64,000 bases of DNA, from assembly GCA_022360175.1 (NCBI GenBank), contig JAKSDI010000027.1, positions 1 to 64,000 on the forward strand, in the 5' to 3' direction. Below the pieces are notes generated by a model. It was not told where the DNA came from, made no database searches, and worked only from the letters and a program-made list of their open reading frames with translations. Below, piece after piece: positions 57,880 through 64,000 of the stretch. The position numbers were made by a program, and so were the translations under genes. Origin of the DNA: Chitinophagales bacterium. Its GTDB lineage: Bacteria; Bacteroidota; Bacteroidia; Chitinophagales; Saprospiraceae. Numbering within the stretch: the stretch's first letter is position 1; the number at the start of each line of letters is the position of its first letter.

Positions 57880-58104
57880 GTACGATATCAAAACTGTTTT
57901 CTATCAGACAATGCATACGCTCTACTAGCTTCCCGATTAGTAATACTCGATTAATAGTTGTAATTTAGAGGATATTCTACAACTCCTCTGCTTCATCATC
58001 ATTACATCAGAAAACTGATTTTTAGCAATTTGTGGTTTGATATTAGGCCGCATGCTATATTATATTTATGATGCAAAAATTTTTTTCATCAAAAAGGAAA
58101 TATT

Positions 58105-58314
58105 ATGGCTAGAAAAAAACACTCTTTGAAGCACTTTGGAAAAGTGTCTATTCAATCTAAGGACTTAAAGAATATCAAAGGAGGCCATAAGGCAATTCCA
58201 GCAGGTCCTGGTTCATCTGGATCATTCATTTGGGAAGGAGTTGATGTTAGAGAAAATAACCTTCTTTCTAAAAGAGTAGCAGGTATTAGTAGCCTTAATG
58301 GTACTATTCTTTAA
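58105..58314 (+). CDS. GG-leader peptide, putative RiPP or bacteriocin precursor
   Basis: A 69-residue peptide with a basic N-terminus (MARKKHSLKHFGKV) and a leader ending DLKNIKGG (20-27), close to the leader pattern of GG-Bacteroidales natural-product precursors. The core after Gly27 is 42 residues, HKAIPAGPGSSGSFIWEGVD and then VRENNLLSKRVAGISSLNGTIL, with Ser/Gly, one Trp, no Cys. AAAAAGGA lies eight to twelve bases before the ATG as a clear ribosome site. Its stop overlaps the convergent gene by four bases. No C39 peptidase or ABC exporter is nearby. Confidence 0.65.
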   Translation: MARKKHSLKHFGKVSIQSKDLKNIKGGHKAIPAGPGSSGSFIWEGVDVRENNLLSKRVAGISSLNGTIL

Positions 58315-59861
58315 GCCTGATCTGGAAATTGAGTCTTAAATTTCCTTTGTAGAATTTCTGCAAAGGTTTTTCCTTCAATCTTACTCTCAAGCCACGCCAT
58401 GATGTCAAATGCTTTAGTGAAAAAGGTTTTGGTAGGCGGCCGCTGAGAGAGGTCTTCGAATTCGTTTTTTAATTCTTCATAGGCCTCTCTCAGATCTTTT
58501 TTAGAGGGAGTTTCTGTTGCTTTCTTAATAAGATTGATAATCTTACGCTCTACTTCATTCAATTTATTACGCTTCTTTAAGTATCGTTGTGTTGACCTTA
58601 TTAGGTGCTCTAGTAACGCATAATTGCCTAATTCATAGTGTACCAATAAGTTCAGGATTCTTGCTACTATCTGTAAATCTTGTCGTTCTACAGTATTAGG
58701 AAGGTTTAGCCACTCATTTAATAATTCTAGAGCTCGTTCAAACTGATTGGCACCAAATGCAATATAAAAATAGTTGTAGTAGAATGTGTTTGTAGCAAAT
58801 AGTTTGGATGGAAATTTTTTCTTCTCTTTAAAATGTATACTAAGTGCATTAATCCCTTCTTCAAAATCTCCTTTAAGGATACATAAGGAAAATTTATTTT
58901 GATAATACTGCCGATGAATTTTCAGCTCATCATCCTTACTTACAGGGTTTATAGCATGCATTTTCTGTAGTAAATAGTCGATTTCCTTGAAATATCCTAG
59001 TTTTCCACAACTCAATAGAAGATTGTTATACGCCGAAATATATTCGGAAACATCCTCTTTTAATATGTGCTTTCTAGACTCCATTAGATCAATCAAAGTC
59101 TTACTTAAATCGTAAAACTTACGAAAGTCCGATATAGCTAAATTATAGATAGAAAGAATCCTAAAATATAGCACCCTGGCTTGATGCGAATCTGCTAAGA
59201 TATAATCTTGAAGGAGTGGATTTGCAACTATAGAACCTAGCTTTTCTTTATAAGCTTCACCCCGCAATGAAGCATCTTTTCTTAAACTTACCAATAAGCG
59301 AAAGAAAATATTACGGTACTCAGATATAGTTCGCAACCTTTTAAGCGTATCTTTTTCTTCAGCGTCTATACGCTCCAACTCTTTGTCCAAAAAATCTATA
59401 TCTGCACGTGTATAAGCAATATGTTTTTCCCAACTAAGTATTTCTAATATGGCTGTAAACTGTTCATATTTATAGGCTAACTTTTTAGCTTTTGCTAAAT
59501 GGTCAAGGCAGTCTTCAAAAAGAGAGCGACGAAAAAGTGCCTGGACACTTTTAAGCATATTTTTTAATCGATAACCAATGGATGATTTTTCATCATAAGC
59601 CTGTAAACTCTTAAGGATCAAATCATATAAATAAGCTTTCAGCTCTGAATATTTACGACTCTGAATTTCAGTTGTACCATACACCACCATTTTAAGGGCA
59701 TCTTCATTGAATTCATCTTGCGTATCAATTGCATCAAATAATAAAATGTACTTATTATCCTTGAGGCTCTGGGTCCCAACAAATATTTTAAAGTAGCGTT
59801 TTTCGGAGCCGGAGAGTGACTTTACCAGATTGTAGAGTTTGCTTGAGGGCGTCTTAGGCAT
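58311..59861 (-). CDS. Helical-repeat protein of unknown function
   Basis: A 516-residue cytoplasmic protein that starts MPKTPSSKLYNLVKSLSGSE and continues KRYFKIF. It is almost entirely helical, with TPR-like or SEL-like spacing from about 110 to 440 and lysine-rich turns. There is no enzymatic motif, signal peptide or membrane helix. The opening sequence seems to mark a group of Bacteroidota hypothetical proteins, but I know no function. It overlaps the end of the small peptide gene by four bases and diverges from the LytTR gene. It may be a scaffold or regulator of the peptide system or simply a neighbour. Confidence 0.7.
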   Translation of the reverse strand: MPKTPSSKLYNLVKSLSGSEKRYFKIFVGTQSLKDNKYILLFDAIDTQDEFNEDALKMVVYGTTEIQSRKYSELKAYLYDLILKSLQAYDEKSSIGYRLKNMLKSVQALFRRSLFEDCLDHLAKAKKLAYKYEQFTAILEILSWEKHIAYTRADIDFLDKELERIDAEEKDTLKRLRTISEYRNIFFRLLVSLRKDASLRGEAYKEKLGSIVANPLLQDYILADSHQARVLYFRILSIYNLAISDFRKFYDLSKTLIDLMESRKHILKEDVSEYISAYNNLLLSCGKLGYFKEIDYLLQKMHAINPVSKDDELKIHRQYYQNKFSLCILKGDFEEGINALSIHFKEKKKFPSKLFATNTFYYNYFYIAFGANQFERALELLNEWLNLPNTVERQDLQIVARILNLLVHYELGNYALLEHLIRSTQRYLKKRNKLNEVERKIINLIKKATETPSKKDLREAYEELKNEFEDLSQRPPTKTFFTKAFDIMAWLESKIEGKTFAEILQRKFKTQFPDQA

Positions 59862-60050
59862 GAGTTAATTTTAGGTTATAACTAAGGTTTTATGTATTAA
59901 AAACATATAAAAAGGGGAGTTCGCTGCTATTTCAAACTGCAATATACAAAATTCTGAAACCTGACATATAAGCCTTATTTGGATTGTCTTTTCATCGTAT
60001 ACTGCCTAATATTATACTCGAATAAAGACAACATTAAAATAATATTAGCT

Positions 60051-60479
60051 ATGAAAACGATCCATCTCACTCCTAAACAAAAAGAAAATTCCTTAGGATA
60101 TCCACTAACAGCACATATTCGGCCAGTGCACGGTAAAAAAATAGCACTTCCTACTTTGGAGGGCTTTCTCTTTAAAAAAGTAGAAAACATCGTTTTGCTG
60201 GAAGCACAAGGCAACTATACCAACCTTCTCTTTGAAGATGGTTCTCGTATCATGGTATGCAAAACACTTCGTCATACGGAGCAAATGCTACAGTCTTACC
60301 CTCAGTTTATACGCATCCATCGTTCATTTACAATCAATCTTAATTGTCTAGATCGCTATGTAAAAGGAAAGGGAGGTTATGTAATATTGGAAAATGGGGA
60401 AAGTATAAGCGTATCTAATGGCCGTAAATCACATTTTATGAATGCTTTGAAATATTATTTCGGATACGATGGGGAATAA
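60051..60479 (+). CDS. Stand-alone LytTR DNA-binding regulator
   Basis: A 142-residue regulator. I start at ATG 60051 (MKTIHLTPKQKEN); the longer frame adds 24 hydrophobic residues and is less likely. Residues about 43-135 form the LytTR domain: ENIVLLEAQGNYTNLLFEDG, KTLRHTEQML, FIRIHRSFTINLNCLDR and NGESISVSNGRK. No receiver or kinase domain is attached, so it must sense by other means or act constitutively. It precedes the radical SAM gene by 72 bases and probably controls that unit; the LytTR family often regulates peptide and bacteriocin genes. Confidence 0.85.
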   Translation: MKTIHLTPKQKENSLGYPLTAHIRPVHGKKIALPTLEGFLFKKVENIVLLEAQGNYTNLLFEDGSRIMVCKTLRHTEQMLQSYPQFIRIHRSFTINLNCLDRYVKGKGGYVILENGESISVSNGRKSHFMNALKYYFGYDGE

Positions 60480-60551
60480 AGCCATACAATAAAAAATATA
60501 AGTACTATTTTATGCCATTGTGACTAGAATTGCTTTCACAAACCTCACGTT

Positions 60552-61694
60552 ATGCAAAGGACATTAGGGGCTACATTCCACTTAACTCATCATTGCAATC
60601 TCAGGTGCACTTATTGTTATACTGGTGAAAAAGTGCCAATAGCAATGAGCCGAGAAATAGTAGACGCTTCCATTACTTTTCTTCTGGAAGAAGCCGAAAA
60701 ACGAAAATGTGAACGCCTTGATATTACCTTCTTTGGTGGAGAGCCCCTACTGGAAAAAGACCACATCTTTTATATTACAGATACCCTTGAGGAAAAAGCT
60801 GCACATCTTCGCATCAACTATAAAATGAGTACGAATGGTACCTTAATTACCAAACCCTTAATGGCTCAATTAATGGCTCGTCGTATTTTTACATCTTTGA
60901 GCCTGGATGGCCCTCCATCTATCCATGATAAGCACCGCCCTCAAGCGGGAGGGCAACGTTCGAGTCGAAAAGCAATAGAGGCGGCTAAGATTATGCTGCG
61001 CTATAATCCATGCACAAGTGTAAGTTGTGTAATCAGTCCTGATACAGCTATGCATCTAGCAGATTCTGCAGACTATTTATTTAACCTGGGATTTCGATAC
61101 CTGATCACTACCCTGGATTACAGTTCTGATTGGACGATTAAAGATTTTAAAACATTAAAGAAATCTTACCAACAATTGGCTGATTGGTATGAAAATAAGA
61201 TGCTTTCTAATGAGCGATTCTACCTAAGCTTTTTCGATGAACGAATACGTACCCGCACATTCAAACCAATCACTGCTCATGAGCGCTGTCACATCGGTAG
61301 CCGCCAGTTTTCTATAGCTCCTGATGGAGCACTTTATCCATGCATACAGTTTGTCACTACTGAAGGTTTGCCTGAATACATGATAGGCCACGTCAGTCAT
61401 GGCTTTGATGAAGCATGCCAGGCTTATATCACTCATTGCTCTGAAAAAGAAAAATCGGAATGCAACGGCTGCGCACTAGAAGATCGTTGCAGTAAATGGT
61501 GCAGTTGTATCAACTTTATGAGTACGGGTAGTATTGAAAAAGCGAGTCCCATAGTGTGTTATAATGAACAAGTACTAATGGAAATCGTAGATCGCACCGC
61601 GGACCGCTTGTGGAAAAAAAGACTACCTCTTTTTATACACAAGCATTACAATCCCGATTATCCTATTATTGCTCATATGGAATTAAACCTTTAA
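60552..61694 (+). CDS. Radical SAM/SPASM peptide maturase-like enzyme
   Basis: A 380-residue enzyme with the radical SAM cluster at CNLRCTYC (Cys15, 19, 22), FGGEPLL (61-67), and SPASM-type cysteines at PDGALYPC (Cys264), then CX2CX5CX3C (Cys304, 307, 313, 317) and Cys336. All ligands for two auxiliary clusters appear present. The core begins at residue 10, with no N-terminal peptide-recognition (RRE) domain. Such enzymes modify peptides or proteins, e.g. sulfatase maturases or RiPP maturases. The next gene starts three bases after its stop, so that product is the prime substrate candidate. Confidence 0.88.
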   Translation: MQRTLGATFHLTHHCNLRCTYCYTGEKVPIAMSREIVDASITFLLEEAEKRKCERLDITFFGGEPLLEKDHIFYITDTLEEKAAHLRINYKMSTNGTLITKPLMAQLMARRIFTSLSLDGPPSIHDKHRPQAGGQRSSRKAIEAAKIMLRYNPCTSVSCVISPDTAMHLADSADYLFNLGFRYLITTLDYSSDWTIKDFKTLKKSYQQLADWYENKMLSNERFYLSFFDERIRTRTFKPITAHERCHIGSRQFSIAPDGALYPCIQFVTTEGLPEYMIGHVSHGFDEACQAYITHCSEKEKSECNGCALEDRCSKWCSCINFMSTGSIEKASPIVCYNEQVLMEIVDRTADRLWKKRLPLFIHKHYNPDYPIIAHMELNL

Positions 61695-61697
61695 GCT

Positions 61698-63173
61698 ATG
61701 CCTCACAAAAACGCCAAACTAAGTGTACATCCCTTGCGCAAAGCATATCAGCCTAAATATCCATCTTATTTCGATGATAATCCCCTGGAATATCCTAATG
61801 CTTACCCTTACCCCTTTAGCAAGAAAATGCTACAAGCACTAAGTACAACAGGTTTTACCGGAGTATTGCTGCTGAGTGCCCTTAGTGGTTGTGATGTACC
61901 TAAAAATGTAAGCCCATCTCCTGGTAGCTTGTCTAATCCTTTTCCTGTTGCGGCTGCTAATTTGCCTTATAGGCCAATCATGTTTGGTACGGGTTTACCT
62001 ACACGTATTGAGAGCGAAGATGCCATTGATTTTATCAATCAGGCATTTCAAAAAGAGGGTTTGGAAATGAAGTATGACACCCTTATTGAAGTGAACGGAA
62101 TACGGGTACCTGCTAATGCTTACAACGAGCAGTATCAATTGGGATATGTATGGATAGACTACCTCAATCACGGCAAAGGTATGGCAGAACAACATGAGAC
62201 ACATCTATCACCAGGATTAAGCCAACCAAAGGTAGTAAAACACTATCGCCAACAAATTGATTACTATTGGCAACAATACCAGGAAGATGCTGCTGCCTTT
62301 GTATCTCGCCATATCTATCACGATTCTAAAGAAACCGAAGATTTTCGCAATGCTCTAGAAAACAAATTACCTGCAATAGAAAATATTACAAAGCGGAAGA
62401 AATCCTTTGAAGAAGCATATACTCATTACTACATTTATAGTCAATCACAATTCAATGATGAAAATCCAACACCAGCAGTACAAGTAATCGTTCAAATTTC
62501 CGATAGAGTAAAAGATCCTCTAGAAGTAATGGCATTAATGTATCGCTTTGGTGCTAGCATCAGTAGATATAATCGGCCTCATAGAGTAGGCGAAGCGTTT
62601 ACAACTGCTTTTGCAAATGAGCTGGAGCAAATCAGAGATACTAAAAATGTAAAGAAGTGGCGCAATCGCCTGGAAGACTTGATAGGGCTTTTGAGTGATG
62701 TACAATACTACCATTTTATAAAAGAAGGGCATCCTATCTTGGAAGAGCTGAGACATGTATTAGCGAAAGAGGATTGGCGAAAAAGAAAAAAACATGCCAG
62801 CAAACTCTACAAAATGATAGATGAACACCTGGTTGATTATAGTGAAATCAAGAAGATGGAAACACTCGCAGAAAAAGGAAAATCGTTTATTGCTCCCATT
62901 TCTTCGCGAGATGATCGAACAATCATCCATCGAGATGGCGGAAAATATATTCCCGAACTAGTAGAACAACAACGTGATTTACATCGGCAAATAAGAGCAG
63001 CTAGTTCAGATGCTCAAAAAGATAGTTTAAACCTTTTATTAGAGCAGGTCAATCAAAAGGAAAGAGCATTGGCTAAAATCCAGTCTGACAGCATGCATCT
63101 GGCTACTTTACAACGATTAGAAAATGATGTACGACTTTATATCCAGTGGGCAAAGGCACAACAGGGCTATTGA
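61698..63173 (+). CDS. Radical SAM-linked protein with internal lipobox
   Basis: A 491-residue protein of unknown family. Residues 17-40 are Tyr/Pro-rich (YQPKYPSYFDDNPLEYPNAY, then PYPF), followed by a hydrophobic segment and lipobox LSGC (62-65). An alternative start at Met44 (61827) would give an ordinary lipoprotein signal, but the first ATG is three bases after the radical SAM stop. Residues about 92-150 contain a compact alpha/beta region (NGIRVPANAYNEQYQLGYVW); the remainder is charged and helical. There is no enzymatic motif. It is probably a lipoprotein, modified by or acting with the upstream enzyme. Confidence 0.75.
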   Translation: MPHKNAKLSVHPLRKAYQPKYPSYFDDNPLEYPNAYPYPFSKKMLQALSTTGFTGVLLLSALSGCDVPKNVSPSPGSLSNPFPVAAANLPYRPIMFGTGLPTRIESEDAIDFINQAFQKEGLEMKYDTLIEVNGIRVPANAYNEQYQLGYVWIDYLNHGKGMAEQHETHLSPGLSQPKVVKHYRQQIDYYWQQYQEDAAAFVSRHIYHDSKETEDFRNALENKLPAIENITKRKKSFEEAYTHYYIYSQSQFNDENPTPAVQVIVQISDRVKDPLEVMALMYRFGASISRYNRPHRVGEAFTTAFANELEQIRDTKNVKKWRNRLEDLIGLLSDVQYYHFIKEGHPILEELRHVLAKEDWRKRKKHASKLYKMIDEHLVDYSEIKKMETLAEKGKSFIAPISSRDDRTIIHRDGGKYIPELVEQQRDLHRQIRAASSDAQKDSLNLLLEQVNQKERALAKIQSDSMHLATLQRLENDVRLYIQWAKAQQGY

Positions 63174-63200
63174 GTAGGTAAATCTTTTATATGTATAATC

Positions 63201-64000
63201 TTAATATTTTTTCACCACTTTATACCCCCTACTCTTCCCATCTATTTCCAATCTAAGAAAATAGGTTCCAGCGGATAAATTTGTTGGGTATTGTAATTGC
63301 AGTTGCTGATAGTCTACCATCTTTGTAACAGGCACTAAATTGTAGACCATCCTGCCTAGTTGATCTAACAAATCAATCTTTACATTTGATTTTTGTGTTA
63401 AATCAAATTCCAGCGTAAAAAATCCAGCGTGAGGATTAGGGAATAAACTCACATTTTCGAAAAAAACACCTGTGCTTGTTGTCCCATCCAATAAGCACGC
63501 AGCTTCTACCTCTTCTGTCGACAAGTAAGCAGTGCGTTTGGCGTCATGTCGAAACATTAGCCATTCTGGGCAATTTCCCATCCCTGCTTCTACCATAAAA
63601 GCTTTTCCTGTATTGAGTGAATCAGGAATATAAGTACCATAACCAGCTACCACAAAAACGTCCATTGTCCCATTTTGATCAAAGTCAGCAATTAAAGGTT
63701 GATGATCAGCTTCGAACCAGGGAAATTCATTGGCATGCTCAAATTCATTTCTCAGATTCAATTCCCATAGCAATCCAGAATAAGGCTCTACCACCCTAAG
63801 CATTCCCATAAAGTGGCCCGACACCAAATCCAACTGGTCATTGCCATTAATATCAGAAATAGACATTCCTCTAAAAGAAGAAAAATTTACAGGGTAAGAC
63901 CACTCTTCCGAACCATCTGCGCCATTAACAACCCATATTCTTTCATCAAAAGTGATGTGGTCATTATTATTAAATATAATTTCCAGTTCTTCATCGGCAT
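63201..64000 (-). CDS. T9SS cargo protein with FG-GAP-like repeats (partial)
   Basis: The minus-strand frame is open from 63201 to the window edge; the 5' part lies outside. The visible part holds repeat units with calcium-loop patterns (DINGNDQLDL, DFDQNGTMDVF) as in FG-GAP/VCBS propeller repeats. It ends in a type A T9SS sorting domain (VSLFPNPHAGFFTLEFDL to SRGYKVVKKY). The product is therefore an exported surface or secreted protein. The internal ATG at 63866 is not the true start, because the frame continues upstream without a stop. Confidence 0.88.
   Translation of the reverse strand, partial: ADEELEIIFNNNDHITFDERIWVVNGADGSEEWSYPVNFSSFRGMSISDINGNDQLDLVSGHFMGMLRVVEPYSGLLWELNLRNEFEHANEFPWFEADHQPLIADFDQNGTMDVFVVAGYGTYIPDSLNTGKAFMVEAGMGNCPEWLMFRHDAKRTAYLSTEEVEAACLLDGTTSTGVFFENVSLFPNPHAGFFTLEFDLTQKSNVKIDLLDQLGRMVYNLVPVTKMVDYQQLQLQYPTNLSAGTYFLRLEIDGKSRGYKVVKKY

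Noticed and set aside
1-64000. tRNA, rRNA, CRISPR arrays, intact insertion sequences, phage genes
   Set aside because: No tRNA-like cloverleaf, rRNA sequence, regularly spaced repeat array, transposase or phage structural gene was seen by reading; a dedicated scan could still find a short RNA gene.

Overview
The window looks like chromosomal DNA of a T9SS-bearing member of the Bacteroidota, most likely class Saprospiria or a relative. The grounds are AT-rich coding DNA, few strong Shine-Dalgarno sites, two proteins with C-terminal type IX secretion sorting domains, PorQ, a PorE-like PD40/OmpA protein, a TonB-dependent receptor with a carboxypeptidase-regulatory-like domain, a Bacteroidota-type ParC, and a GG-leader peptide. 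I saw no rRNA, tRNA, CRISPR array or intact transposase gene.

Region 1 (1-14.7 kb) is accessory-like. It holds small enzymes (SDRs, alpha/beta hydrolases, a class-C-beta-lactamase-like protein, a VOC protein, a ClbS/DfsB protein, a putative zincin lipoprotein). It also has a membrane histidine kinase next to a TolB-like/TPR/AraC regulator, a hydrolase pseudogene, and three related copies of a transposase-less stem-loop element (MITE-like). Region 2 (14.7-28.8 kb) is more housekeeping: an orphan ExbD, a large T9SS cargo protein, a long-chain acyl-CoA synthetase, release factor 3, a cation/proton antiporter, a SulP transporter with a TetR regulator, a FabG-like reductase and a hydrolase.

Region 3 (29.0-35.6 kb) runs TonB receptor, sodium-solute symporter, KAS III-like protein, acyl-CoA ligase. 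The last three are tightly packed and probably co-transcribed, and the KAS III-like protein lacks the usual catalytic His and Asn. Region 4 (35.9-45.4 kb) has a small membrane protein, an SRPBCC protein, an AAA/DUF4143 ATPase behind a paired palindrome, a thioredoxin-like protein, a membrane patatin, a MORN lipoprotein overlapping porQ, a second long-chain acyl-CoA synthetase, and a 41-residue membrane ORF between two terminators. Region 5 (45.4-57.9 kb) is mostly envelope and DNA maintenance: a SurA/PpiD-like isomerase, a radical SAM protein, dodecin, the PorE-like protein, an ECF sigma factor overlapping a putative inner-membrane anti-sigma/outer-membrane-barrel fusion, ParC, an MscS channel and RecX.

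Region 6 (58.1-63.2 kb) is the most interesting. It has a 69-residue peptide with a GG-type leader, an uncharacterised helical protein, a stand-alone LytTR regulator, a radical SAM/SPASM enzyme of peptide-maturase type, and, three bases after that enzyme, a protein with a Tyr/Pro-rich N-terminus before an internal lipobox. This could be an undescribed radical SAM peptide or lipoprotein modification system. The window ends inside a second T9SS cargo gene on the minus strand.
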